This document shows positions 1 to 12,500 of a DNA stretch of 64,000 nt, in pieces (position 1 is the first letter of the stretch; every line of letters begins with the position of its first letter). The position numbers and the translations under genes were made by a program. The notes beneath the pieces were generated by a model. The model was not told the origin of the DNA. It worked only from the letters and a program-made list of their open reading frames with translations, and ran no database searches. Location of the stretch: the NCBI RefSeq assembly GCF_026151205.1, contig NC_087074.1:2170001-2234000 (forward strand), written 5' to 3'. The stretch is from Bolinopsis microptera (Eukaryota > Ctenophora > Tentaculata > Lobata > Bolinopsidae).

Positions 1-42
1 AACATACCAACACCACCCTTTATTTTTAGGAAGAATCTAAGT

Positions 43-2191
43 ATGAGATTTCACGTACCCCGCTGCCGTGCACTAGAACTAATTTATCTTTACGCATTGG
101 TATTGATTATCTGTCTGTATTTGTCTCGATTCGGCAAGCGCTCTGAATTCTCCAGATTTTCTAAAAGTTTTGAAGTGAAGACAGTTGGCTCGGTATCGGA
201 AGGGTCCAAGTGGCTCGGGTATTACTCGACACCAGTTATCGGTAAGTCTTTCATCGATCCTAATATTGAACATGGAGGTGGACCAACGTTTTTCTGGCGT
301 GTGACAATGATTTACTAATGAACTTCCAGCTTTTCGTTGACCATTTAAAACCCATAAACTTTATAGTTGATGGGTATCAACAATAAAGTAAACCATATTT
401 GTCTGAAACGTGACAATCAGATCATAATATTATGATGATTAGAATAGTGAATAGCAATGCATTCAATACAAATACTGATATCAGTATTTGTGTTGAATGC
501 ATTGCTATTCCAATCATCATATTTATACTTATACTTTTAATTTTTATAAACTTTTTCTTGAAGCATTACGGGATGAAATACTTTGTTCCGGCCACTGTAT
601 TCAATATGCTTCAATACTGGGACAATAATTAATGTTTATTGCAGGAGTGGTATCACAAGATGTGAAGCTAAAAGAGCTGGTGTCAGTGAGTGAAAGTTCT
701 GCAATATCTGCGGACGACTTGCACGTCATACCCACCTCAGTTGTGAGATGGCTCCAATTATCAGGTAAAGAATTTAATAACCTACCTGTACGCACATTTT
801 AAAAACTTTCACGTTCATTTTAAGAACTTTCGCTTTCACTTTAAAAACTTTGGCTTTGAAAAAGCATAAGGCGTCACCAATTAATTTCCAGCCCTCGGAT
901 TTAATTTAATAATAAACCAGATTTCGTTAACTTTATATAGTAAACCCCCCCCCCCCCCCCCCCCCCCCGTCATGTACAACGCAGTTCAAATCCAATTTTA
1001 TAAAACTTCATTTATATTTAATTTGAAATTACGATATTAAACAATACTTTGAAAGGAGCACAAGTCGTACCGATACCAAGTGACCTACCTCTTGATCGGC
1101 GGAATGAAGTTTTAAACTCAGTCAACGGAATTGTCATTTACAGTCAGGTATGAATTATAAATATATCGCATATCGCATGGCACAGAATTCTTTTCTTTCG
1201 TTGATATTTTATTATTTCGCCAATTGTTTCTTGAAATTGCTATAAAACCACATTAATATTTTCATTGATTTGATTTGATTTGATAAAAGTGGTAGTATAG
1301 TACGATTAAGTCATGTGATTCAAAATGATCGCCTAAATAACTTAATTAGGCGCTTAAACCTACATTTTTGATAAAGAAAATATATTTTAGGATCATTTAC
1401 AAGAATCAAGTTGGATTTTTGAAGCTCTTGATCAAACAGAAAACAAACCAGTATGGATTATTGATGATGTAAAATTAAAGGGTCCACCCACTGCTGATGC
1501 ACGCATGGAACCTAATAACACCAAACTAAATTTGAATGTGGGTATATTTTATTTTAAATAACTGATTAATAAGTTGAGCCATTCAATAAGAAAGCTTGGT
1601 TTTTACTCGATATTAATATTTTTCATTATTACTTTATTACAAATAATAGCCACTAATCTAGTAACATTTACGATTACCATTCTTATTTGAACAAAGTTGT
1701 AAATTTTCATGTTTCAGGCATCAACAGTGAACGACCACTTTAGTCCACCACTCGACCTCCAGGAAATAGAAGCTCTGTCCATTCTATCACAGTCCCTAAA
1801 AGGCAACATACCTTTTGATTTGACATGTCTGGACTCATCCTACCTGGATGCATCCCAGTCCTTCAAAAACTTCATACCTGTCATATCAGACCAAGAATGT
1901 AATTTATTAATGAAACATGTCAATCTCTCTCATTACCTGTCCCCAACCCCACACTATCTGAGCTCCCAGGGTAATGAAAACCATAGGATTGTTCAACAAT
2001 TCGCAGGAAACTTTTTTGTCAATAGATCAAAAACTATTAATACTTACTTCAAGGAATCAGTACAATTCCATTCAAAGAACATCGAAAATTTCCCAACGAT
2101 TGTCGACAGTTTTGGGAATAGTTTTTATGTTGTTAAAAAGCTTTCTTTTGATATTCCCTGCTTAGGAAAAAACTTTAACTACATTTGTTGA
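43..2191 (+). CDS. Membrane-anchored gamma-glutamyl-hydrolase-like protein, probably inactive
   Basis: Five exons join in phase: 43-241, 645-764, 1056-1147, 1391-1537, 1718-2191, each with GT and AG borders, giving 343 residues. An N-terminal hydrophobic segment (residues 12-27, LELIYLYALVLIICLY) is a signal anchor. Residues around 63-70 (STPVIGVVSQ), then HVIPTSVVRWLQLSGAQVVP and NSVNGIVIYSQ, follow the start of gamma-glutamyl hydrolases (peptidase C26, class I glutamine-amidotransferase fold). ENHRIVQQFAGNFFVNRSK resembles that family's C-terminal helix. The length is near the usual 310-320. The family's nucleophile motif GTCLG is replaced by WIIDDVK, and I find no Q-W-H-P catalytic histidine, so a non-enzymatic role is likely (inference). 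An acceptor-like TTTTTAG at 23-29 leaves open an exon further left. The middle third aligns poorly by eye, so the family call is moderate. Confidence 0.6.
432..520. repeat. Near-perfect palindrome (foldback) in intron 1
   Basis: The arms meet at 479/480 with no loop. Positions 449-479 pair with 480-510 with a single mismatch (467/492), and after a short bulge 432-440 pairs with 512-520. A stem of about 40 bp like this suggests a foldback or MITE remnant in the first intron of the hydrolase-like gene. Confidence 0.85.
945..968. repeat. Homopolymer run of 24 C
   Basis: Uninterrupted C run in intron 2 of the hydrolase-like gene. Similar long C or G runs recur at 37.26, 55.63 and 62.45-63.23 kb. 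Their lengths are probably unreliable in the assembly. Confidence 0.9.
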
Positions 2192-3394
2192 TAAGGTATT
2201 GTATAATGTAAAAATCGATCATTGAAATTACGATTTAGATTGTAAATGCACTCAATCAGCTTTAAGCACTTAACTAAGTCGGCTAATATGTAGTATAATA
2301 TACGTCCCAATTCCGTTTCATATTTTCCATACTGATCTCATATAGCTGAGTGACGAGATCACTGACTGAGTGCAGAGATCACGTATCCGGCGGATTTTGA
2401 AGTGTCATAACTCAGCTAAATTTTAAACAATGAACTTGAAACTTTGGGAAAGGTTTTAAATTATCAAGCCAAATGTGTACAACAAATTTTGATTTCCTAG
2501 CCTAAAGCGTTCTCATTTTATGAAGACAGTAGTGAAAAAGAGTGAGACGAATTACGTGAGTTATTAAAGGGTTGCACGTGGGTAGTTACTTTTAGGCCAC
2601 CTGTATATTATTATTACATACAAAATGTGCACTAAACAGAAGACATTTTGAAATTTTCTGATATTTTGTTTTATTTCTCGCTTCTTAGCTTCGAAAGATT
2701 TCGCAAAATTAAAGGTTTCAGTTAAATGAATTAAATTTTCGAGTTAGTAATACTAATGATTAAAAGATATCGCTTTTTTAATACGAATTTGTATAAATAA
2801 AAGTTAGTTCATGTATCAGTATGTCCTTTTTAATTTCTTAGTTGATTTATGCGAGATGAGTCAACAATTGTAAGCCTAATGTTGATCAATTTTACTGTTA
2901 ATATTTGTTGTTATCTTTTAAACAATAATTTTAGATAATGTGCACAAATTACATTTGTTTAATTTGTTCTAAAAGTGAGTGTAGGGTGTTGACTGACGAT
3001 GTAGCTCTGCTTCAGTGGCCCTGCTGACCCCGCCATCATTAGATGTAGCCCACAAGTCGCCTCTGCTCTGCTTACTTTCACAATCTCCCGAAGACTTTAT
3101 TTAATCCAGTAAAAGCTGCGTTTTGCAAGGCACGTCACACTGAGTGGTACAATGTTAGCTTCAAATACGTCAGCCTTCACGACCGTCAGCCCCTCTACAA
3201 TGTTTGTTACATTTAGACTGATCAGAAGTCGTTCAGCATGTTTGTCTTTGGTTCAAAATATTCTAATTCTATGTTAAGGATGACAGAAATAAATTATAGC
3301 TATGTGGAGAGTTTTACGAAATTTGTAATGTAATATAATATATATATATATAAGTTTTAATACTTTCAACACGGCTATATAACAAATAATTTGA
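2192..3394. other. Intergenic sequence, no gene seen
   Basis: AT-rich sequence with many stops on both strands. A candidate polyadenylation hexamer AATAAA lies near 2797, about 600 bases after the hydrolase-like stop codon. No repeat array or domain was recognised. Confidence 0.6.
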
Positions 3395-4164
3395 GGATGA
3401 CTGTAAAGGTATATTTTACCGATATTTGAAGTCAAGGCGTTGTTTTACTGACAGTAGTGGCTGACTATCAATATATATATGGCAGTTTCCACACCAACCA
3501 AGCATTCAGTATCAAAGGACGATTGGACTGTGATACCAAAAATGTTGTGTATATAGTTAATGATAATATTTGTAAGTTAAGTTATATAGGATGTACTTCA
3601 GACTCTCTAAAGGTTAGATTTAGGAACCATAAATCCCACATTAAAACTCAAAGAAGGACTCGTGAACTTTCCTGCCATTTTATAGATAATGAGATTTTGC
3701 ACAATCTTGACCGTACCACCACTAAGTTGTTTACCAGTACTTTAAGTAAGGACATTAATGTTTCTATTATAGAGCAAGTTGACGTTGGGAATTTTGAGCA
3801 ATGTGCCCAGGATAGACTAAGTATATGTAAACAAAGGGAGAACTTTTGGCAAAACCAGCTTAAAACTTTAAAGCACTTTGGAGGGATGAATGTTAGAGAA
3901 GAAAGATGATTTTTTTCTTGCATATTTTATTTTCTCACCTCTACCACTCATTTGGGATTTCCACCCACCATAATTTGAATTGCTGAGTTACATAAATTTC
4001 TAAATTTTAAATTTCTTTTATTTGATTGATTGATGGATTGATATTTTGAATAAATTTACTAACATGTCTTTATATCAGGATGACTGTAAAGGTACATTTT
4101 ACCGACATTTGAAGTCAAGGCGTTGTTTTACTGATAGTTGTGGCTGACTAATAATATATATATA
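3395..4164 (+). mobile_element. Penelope-like retroelement fragment bounded by direct repeats
   Basis: An 85-bp sequence at 3395-3480 is repeated in the same orientation at 4078-4164 with a few mismatches, both copies running into (AT)n. Between them lies an ORF with a GIY-YIG nuclease domain, the C-terminal endonuclease of Penelope-like elements. No reverse transcriptase was found, so this is a 5'-truncated copy. Partial terminal repeats are common in this class, which fits the layout. Confidence 0.6.
3457..3909 (+). CDS. GIY-YIG endonuclease domain, Penelope-like element remnant
   Basis: The 150-residue ORF contains NVVYIVNDNICKLSYIGCTS followed by a conserved arginine and histidine segment (SLKVRFRNHKSHIK), the layout of GIY-YIG nucleases in Penelope-like elements, where this domain makes the nick used for target-primed reverse transcription. 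FWQNQLKTLKHFGGMNVREE near the C-terminus is a typical family ending: the protein stops soon after the last helix. The first residues lie in a frame that is closed just upstream (a stop in the GTGGCTGA context near 3460), so the ATG is arbitrary and the ORF is the tail of a longer, broken polyprotein. Expression is unlikely. It could instead belong to another GIY-YIG-bearing retroelement. Confidence 0.7.
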   Translation: MADYQYIYGSFHTNQAFSIKGRLDCDTKNVVYIVNDNICKLSYIGCTSDSLKVRFRNHKSHIKTQRRTRELSCHFIDNEILHNLDRTTTKLFTSTLSKDINVSIIEQVDVGNFEQCAQDRLSICKQRENFWQNQLKTLKHFGGMNVREER

Positions 4165-4546
4165 TATATATTATGATTGGCTACTGGGACACGTCATACA
4201 CACGGTTGGATTGTTAATTCGGTTGAAGTACCTTTACATCCATTATCACCATAATCTGAACATGATTTATTAAAAATTTGCAATATCGAAAACGAAAAAT
4301 CTGAATAAACTGAAAATTTTGAAACTGAAAGCTGCACTCAATTGATGGAAGGCAAAAATTTACTCATAACTAGCAAGGTAATAACTACAAAAGAACAGCA
4401 GATTTATAAATCTGCTGATAAAAATTAGATAAAAGACATGGTAACTGATAAGAGTTTGAAATTACACGTAAGCAGATAAATTGTCTAAAATTTCTGTCTC
4501 AAATCAAGTTTATAGTGCATCATGAATTTAGGCCTGTTCGATCAAA
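4165..4546. repeat. 380-bp direct repeat, copy 1
   Basis: Virtually identical to 4702-5082; the only difference I saw is C/T in the final GGCCTG/GGCTTG. It contains a perfect 22-bp palindrome near 4393 built on CAGCAGATTTA. With copy 2 it encloses a unique 155-bp segment, as in a truncated element with long terminal direct repeats. Confidence 0.85.
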
Positions 4547-4701
4547 GTTATATTAGGAGATATTAGGAAAATAGTTCGGTCGGCCGGAAGGGAGTCCAGA
4601 CTGAGTGTGGTGTGGAGGCAGGATCACCGAGAGACTCGAGATGCTTGTGAGAGTAGTGTACTCATCTAACCGCCATCCAAGTGTGTCACCGATAGAAATA
4701 C

Positions 4702-5082
4702 ATATATTATGATTGGCTACTGGGACACGTCATACACACGGTTGGATTGTTAATTCGGTTGAAGTACCTTTACATCCATTATCACCATAATCTGAACATG
4801 ATTTATTAAAAATTTGCAATATCGAAAACGAAAAATCTGAATAAACTGAAAATTTTGAAACTGAAAGCTGCACTCAATTGATGGAAGGCAAAAATTTACT
4901 CATAACTAGCAAGGTAATAACTACAAAAGAACAGCAGATTTATAAATCTGCTGATAAAAATTAGATAAAAGACATGGTAACTGATAAGAGTTTGAAATTA
5001 CACGTAAGCAGATAAATTGTCTAAAATTTCTGTCTCAAATCAAGTTTATAGTGCATCATGAATTTAGGCTTGTTCGATCAAA
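4702..5082. repeat. 380-bp direct repeat, copy 2
   Basis: Second copy of the repeat at 4165-4546 in the same orientation. It leads straight into the 74-bp satellite. The near identity implies a recent duplication, gene conversion or recent insertion. Confidence 0.85.
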
Positions 5083-5138
5083 TATATATATATCGTTATA
5101 TAAATATAATGGTATCTAATTAATGCAGCTATAAATGA

Positions 5139-5174
<36 letters not shown>

Positions 5175-5814
5175 TTATATAAATATAATGGTATCTAATT
5201 AATGCAGCTATAAGTGAATTTAAGGAACCTGTACCGATATATATATCGTTATATAAATATAATGGTATCTAATTAATGCAGCTATAAGTGTAGTATAAGT
5301 GAATTTAAGGAACCTGTACCGATATATATATCGTTATATAAATATAATGGTATCTAATTAATGCAGCTATAAGTGAATTTAAGGAACCTGTACCGATATA
5401 TATATCGTTATATAAATATAATGGTATCTAATTAATGCAGCTATAAGTGAATTTAAGGAACCTGTACCGATATATATATCGTTATATAAATATAATGGTA
5501 TCTAATTAATGCAGCTATAAGTGAATTTATATATATATATATATATATATATCGTTATATAAATATAATGGTATCTAATTAATGCAGCTATAAGTGAATT
5601 TAAGGAACCTGTACCGATATATATATCGTTATATAAATATAATGGTATCTAATTAATGCAGCTATAAGTGAATTTATATATATATATATATATATCGTTA
5701 TATAAATATAATGGTATCTAATTAATGCAGCTATAAGTGAATTTAAGGAACCTGTACCGATATATATATCGTTATATAAATATAATGGTATCTAATTAAT
5801 GCAGCTATAAGTGA

Positions 5815-5848
<34 letters not shown>

Positions 5849-7836
5849 TTATATAAATATAATGGTATCTAATTAATGCAGCTATAAGTGAATTTAAGGA
5901 ACCTGTACCGATATATATATCGTTATATAAATATAATGGTATCTAATTAATGCAGCTATAAGTGAATTTATATATATATATATATATATCGTTATATAAA
6001 TATAATGGTATCTAATTAATGCAGCTATAAGTGAATTTAAGGAACCTGTACCGATATATATATCGTTATATAAATATAATGGTATCTAATTAATGCAGCT
6101 ATAAGTGAATTTATATATATATTATATATATATATATATATATCGTTATATAAATATAATGGTATCTAATTAATGTAGCTATAAGTGAATTTAAGGAACC
6201 TGTACCGATATATATATCGTTATATAAATATAATGGTATCTAATTAATGCAGCTATAAGTGAATTTAAGGAACCTGTACCGATATATATATCGTTATATA
6301 AATATAATGGTATCTAATTAATGCAGCTATAAGTGAATTTAAGGAACCTGTACCGATATATATATCGTTATATAAATATAATGGTATCTAATTAATGCAG
6401 CTATAAGTGAATTTATAAATATAATGGTATCTAATTAATGCAGCTATAAGTGAATTTAAGGAACCTGTACCGATATATATATCGTTATATAAATATAATG
6501 GTATCTAATTAATGCAGCTATAAGTGAATTTATAAATATAATGGTATCTAATTAATGCAGCTATAAGTGAATTTAAGGAACCTGTACCGATATATATATC
6601 GTTATATAAATATAATGGTATCTAATTAATGCAGCTATAAGTGAATTTAAGGAACCTGTACCGATATATATATCGTTATATAAATATAATGGTATCTAAT
6701 TAATGCAGCTATAAGTGAATTTAAGGAACCTGTCGGCTAGATACCGTTATATAAATATAATGGTATCTAATTAATGCAGCTATAAGTGAATTTAAGGAAC
6801 CTGTACCGATATATATATCGTTATATAAATATAATGGTATCTAATTAATGCAGCTATAAGTGAATTTAAGGAACCTGTACCGATATATATATCGTTATAT
6901 AAATATAATGGTATCTAATTAATGCAGCTATAAGTGAATTTAAGGAACCTGTACCGATATATATATCGTTATATAAATATAATGGTATCTAATTAATGCA
7001 GCTATAAGTGAATTTAAGGAACCTGTACCGATATATATATCGTTATATAAATATAATGGTATCTAATTAATGCAGCTATAAGTGAATTTAAGGAACCTGT
7101 ACCGATATATATATCGTTATATAAATATAATGGTATCTAATTAATGCAGCTATAAGTGAATTTAAGGAACCTGTACCGATATATATATCGTTATATAAAT
7201 ATAATGGTATCTAATTAATGCAGCTATAAGTGAATTTAAGGAACCTGTACCGATATATATATCGTTATATAAATATAATGGTATCTAATTAATGCAGCTA
7301 TAAGTGAATTTAAGGAACCTGTCGGCTAGATACCGTTATATAAATATAATGGTATCTAATTAATGCAGCTATAAGTGAATTTAAGGAACCTGTACCGATA
7401 TATATATCGTTATATAAATATAATGGTATCTAATTAATGCAGCTATAAGTGAATTTAAGGAACCTGTACCGATATATATATCGTTATATAAATATAATGG
7501 TATCTAATTAATGCAGCTATAAGTGAATTTAAGGAACCTGTACCGATATATATATCGTTATATAAATATAATGGTATCTAATTAATGCAGCTATAAGTGA
7601 ATTTAAGGAACCTGTACCGATATATATATCGTTATATAAATATAATGGTATCTAATTAATGCAGCTATAAGTGAATTTAAGGAACCTGTACCGATATATA
7701 TATCGTTATATAAATATAATGGTATCTAATTAATGCAGCTATAAGTGAATTTAAGGAACCTGTACCGATATATATATCGTTATATAAATATAATGGTATC
7801 TAATTAATGCAGCTATAAGTGAATTTAAGGAACCTG
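5083..7836. repeat. 74-bp AT-rich satellite array, about 37 units
   Basis: Spacing between successive CGTTATATAAATATAATGG blocks is 74 bases in the regular part. Each unit carries TAATTAATGCAGCTATAAG and AAGGAACCTGTACCG. Three unit types occur: the standard unit; units in which the AAGGAACCTGTACC part is replaced by (AT)n of variable length (5140-6150); and units ending CTGTCGGCTAGATACC (near 6731 and 7322). The right edge ends in the CTGTCGGCT form at 7836. Unit identity is very high, so homogenisation is recent. Confidence 0.95.
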
Positions 7837-9500
7837 TCGGCTGTCAGTATAAGAGTGAGTTTTTATTTCTGTTTGACAAGCGGTCTTGTTGTCTGCGATC
7901 CTGACCTTAGCTTAATTACAAAGTTGTATGACGTTACAAACCTTTACATAAATAAGTTTGCACACAACAGAACTCATCTTCGTCGGAGCTCAATGCTTAC
8001 CTTATCTATCAAATGCGAACCTCGTGAGATTGCAACTGTCAGTTTCAATAGAATAAATCGTTACAGAGCCTTTTTTTAATAACCTGTCGATATAAGACAC
8101 CTGATATAGTTTGTATCAGTTATCAAACTGCATTTGAGATTTTGTGAGTTCTAAGTGTGCATTGAATAAAGTAGCACATAACTTTAAAGTAGCACGTAGC
8201 TTTAAAGTAGCACATAACTCTACCTAATCGTAACCTCTCTAAAGGTTAAGTTTGCCATTTCCACCACCTATGTTGACCGCAGATTAATGTTGAAAATTGA
8301 AACGATCGTTTTTAAACGAATAAATGCGATTTTAACCACACGTTGGGTCGATGATTATTATCCTCTATAATGTATGTATTTCATTTAAAGGAGCGTATGA
8401 GTGCTGGCAAGCACAACCAGGTGATAAACATTTTGACTTCAAGGTTTTAAGGTGATAAGAAGGGAAAAAATACTCCTGTTATAAATTGTTCATGAATTTT
8501 TCCCTAAGTAGCCAGGCAGTACACCCTGCCTGTCTGGCTAGGTCGATCCAGATATAGTCTGGAACGAGTTTAATTTCGTGACAGCGCTTTTATCCATTTA
8601 TAGAAAAAATTGCCGGGATTGCGGTTAAGAAGCGTAATTGACAGCTTCTTAAGAAATAATTAGGTTTTTGTTTGTGTAAAATTTAAAAGCTCAGGAAAGT
8701 CACGTGTTCGTAATATCACCATTTTCTATTTCCTTGGGCTTGACTGAGAAACTGCAAGCTTATTTACAGGTTAGTGTAGCACTACTACAAGTATACACTT
8801 ATCTGTACCAGTCTAGTTGTTTGTACAGGACATCAGAATTTTAATTGGTTTACAAAAATGTGACAATTCTGCGTTATATAATATATAAGTATGAAAAGAT
8901 TAATTCATTCATTCATTCATCATGTGTCCCAACATTTTGTGTCTCATTCTCAGCATTTTGTGTCTCATTCTCAGCATTTTTTGTCTCATTCTCAGCATTT
9001 TGTATCTCCACAAATGAAATTCGGGGACCACGTCCAGTGCATTCTGAAACAAACAATAATTATACATAAATATGAGTACAGCTGATAACAATTCCCGTCA
9101 ATTTTTCTTTTCCAAGAAGTACCCATTTGATATCCTTTATTGAAGTTTGATGTTTTTCACTCCGTCAGCGTTTCCGTAAAACTTTCTGCGCTCAAAACAG
9201 TCATAACTCAAAGAGATTAAGTCCGTTTTGGCTCATACTTTTACACAAGATACAAAATAAAATGATTTTGTTGCTTACACATCATAAAGCCCAATATATA
9301 TTTCGAAGCGGATTCCGAATTTTTTTTATATAATTTTATTATGTCCAATGATTTGTTAGGTCGCCAAATCTGTAGCAGAAATGCAGAAATGTGTCCTCTA
9401 CTATTACTAATAATACTCATCGGGCTCTGCGGGTCGTACTGTATACAAACCCACCCAACGGGCTGAAACCCATGTGTGAATATTCAATTAACATCCTAGC
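7837..9500. other. Intergenic, upstream of the TSP1/SRCR receptor gene
   Basis: No convincing coding sequence. A hairpin around TAGCCAGGCAG lies near 8507-8540. A motif GTGCTGGCAAGCACAACC at 8400 recurs at 10740. The only array is the short one at 8926-9006. Confidence 0.5.
8926..9006. repeat. 21-bp repeat, four copies, acceptor-like unit
   Basis: Each unit contains TCTCATTCTCAG followed by CATTTTGTG, which on the plus strand reads as a pyrimidine tract plus AG (3' splice-site form). No exon was identified directly after it. It lies about 500 bases before the first exon of the plus-strand receptor gene. Confidence 0.8.
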
Positions 9501-12500
9501 ATGCTGCGTGGAGAAGTATATATTATATCGTTGCCAGTTGCCAGGGTAAAAAGATTACCGATAAAAATGCATATATTACATAACTTCACTTTACATATCT
9601 TCTTTAGCTTGATGAATCTACTCGTTGGTGCTCTAATGTGTTGGCTGTTTCATCTGACCCACGAAATACCGGAAATAGGTGAGCTTCTTTGCTTCTCAAT
9701 ATTTATATAGTATACACAAAATGTATATCGTTACACTTTATTCGAAATTTTCACTCGAAGATCTTGTTATTGTGTTTATTAGTTTAAGCAAGAGTAATAT
9801 TTTTTCGGAAAAAACATACATTTTTAAACAGCTTGCAATTAATTAAGAGTTTCAGGTGAAAAGAATTTTGTTATCTTATTTAGATAAGTTTAGCTATGAA
9901 TACCTGCTCGCGTCCAGGGGTGTTAACTGTTAAGTATGGAAATATCTCAATCAACGAATATTTTATTAATTATCGCGAACTAAATTTAGCTTCATTTACA
10001 TTATTCAATCAGACCGGAGGTGTCGACAAGAGGGCCACATAAAATGTTCAAATGGTGATGGTTGCATACTAGGATGGTTGTGTGACGGATTTGCAAATTG
10101 CAATGATGAATCAGATGAGGATGGGTGTGACGGTTTGTTTGAACTAAATCTTTTAGTAGAAGGTCTTACGGGCATTTTCTGCACCATACATTATAGGGAC
10201 CCCCGAAACACCTTCCTGTCAGTACGTTTGTCCGTAAAACTCATTAAAAGTGGTCCTGGGATGATTAGACTGAGTTTCCCCGGTTAAAATTAGACAACAG
10301 ACAATCTAAACATATAGCAGAAAACATATTTTTTTGCCCGAACTTGATTTAAAGATAATGCAGTTGATCAACTTGAACTAACTAGGGGCCTTGCCCGAAC
10401 ATTTAAAGAGGGGCCTGTTGGGCAGTCATACCCATATTTGGTCCATTTCTGGCTTAATTATGCTAAATGACCTCAAAAATAACATGCCCACAACCAATTT
10501 TGGGGTGCTCTACTTGTAGTAGTAGCTACTATACTATATATAGCTAGTAGCTATATTGTAACTTGTATTAGTAGCTACTATACTATATATAGCTAGTAGC
10601 TATATTGTAGCTAATATTAGTCTTTAGAATTTGTTAGCAACATTTTTAAAAAGTGCGTAACGAAACAAAACGAAACACAGTTATACTTACTACCCTTACT
10701 ATGCGACAAAGATATTGAATAAAATATATATAAATCACAGTGCTGGCAAGCACAACCGTTGCCCTTATTATTATCAAACTTTACACAATTCCGAAGTGAT
10801 TAACACTTATGATACCTCCTATACTATTAAACCCCCTTACTATTATCTTATTATACGGATACCCCCTTTACTGTTTTTCCAGGAATTAAGAATAAGACTC
10901 ATCGGAAGTAGTTTAGCAGGGTTTATTTTAAGTTCAAAACATTGTAAGCAGGCACTGGTAAAGACTAAAGTTAATCCAGGTCTAGCAAACTGTTTATCAT
11001 TGAGTTTCTTGACGGTTACACTTGTCTATTAACTTTTATCGTAGCGACTGCCCAGTTTGATATGAGCTGTCGTCATGTATCAGTATAATGGTCGTCTAAT
11101 TTGATGATCATTAGTCGACTCCACCTTTTTTGGTTGCCCAGCTGAACTCGACGTCCCTTTTTCATTCAGCGTTCGGATTAAGGAACTACTTAAAAATATA
11201 AGGCCGATTATGATGCAGAAGCAACCAAAGCAGTTGGAGTCGATATCGTCTCTTTTGAACTTAATATAACCTCATCAAAGTACTAAGTAGACGACGATAC
11301 ACGGTGACATATCAAACTGCAGGGCACTCGCTACGACAAAATTTAGCGGATGAGTGTAACCGCGTAAACACAGGTTTTGGAAGTGTGGAACTGGTTCAAG
11401 AAACTCAATAATAAGCAGTGTGCTGGAACTTTGCCAGCACCTGCAACTCTGGTAGTTGGTACGAGCCAACTGTTCAAGAAACTCAATAATAAGCAGTGTG
11501 CTGGAACTTTGCCAGCACCTGCAACTCTGGTAGTTGGTACGTGCCAACTGTTCAAGAAACTCAATAATAAGCAGTGTGCTGGAATTTTGCCAGCACCTGC
11601 AACTCTGGCAGTACGTACCAACTGTTCAAGAAACTCAATAATAGTGTGCTGGAACTTTGCCAGCACCTGCAACTCTGATAGTTGGTACGTACCAACTGTT
11701 AAAGAAACTCAATAATAAGCAGTGTGCTTGAATTGTGCCAGTACCTGCAACTCTGGCAGTTCGTACGTGCCAACTGTTCAAGAAACTCGATAATAGTGTG
11801 CTGAAACTTTACCAGCACCTGCAACTCTGGTAGTTGGTACGAGCCAACTGTTCAAGAAACTTAATAATAAGCAGTGTGCTGTAACTTTACCAGCACCTGC
11901 AACTCTGGTAGTTGGTACGTGCCAACTACCAAGCAGATCTGTATAGTTCTTGCGTAAAGCTATAGTCAAAAGGGAAATATCACTCAACAAACCAAGCCGG
12001 TTAAAGCAAATATGGGGTGGGATTATTAATTAGGCGGAAAAACAGATGATGGGTCAAAATATATATATATTGGTACAAAGCCAATATGATAATGTATCAT
12101 ACCCATTTTTAGTTTAAGCACTTAAATATTTTTAAATACTATTCGCACCTTGCATAGAAGCTGGACATACAATTATTGACTACCCCCAACAGAAGTCAGA
12201 TGTCCTGAAGGATCCAGTAAATGTTTGAATGGTCGTGAATGTATTTATGGTGATCTTGTCTGTGATGGCACTGCATACGACTGCGCTGACGGATCAGACG
12301 AAGTAGACTGTGGTAAAGTATTGAACAACTTAGAAAAACACACACATACCTTTTAGCACGACAATTGTACTACTGCACTAGTACTTAATAATCAGATTAA
12401 ATAAATACTCGAAAATGCAGATTTTCTGGTAATATCCTATCTACAAAACTGTTTCAGATTATGATTACGAACGATTTTCTTGGTCAGATTTTGGCAGCTG

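Noticed and set aside
4390-4470. Hammerhead ribozyme, suggested by CTGATAAGAGTTTGAAATTAC in the 380-bp repeat
   Set aside because: The core needs CTGA-N-GA, but the sequence has CTGATAA, and the flanking GTAA/TTAC pair with each other instead of forming separate stems I and III.
8490-8560. tRNA-like hairpin around TAGCCAGGCAG
   Set aside because: Only one stem is present; no cloverleaf arms or T-loop consensus.
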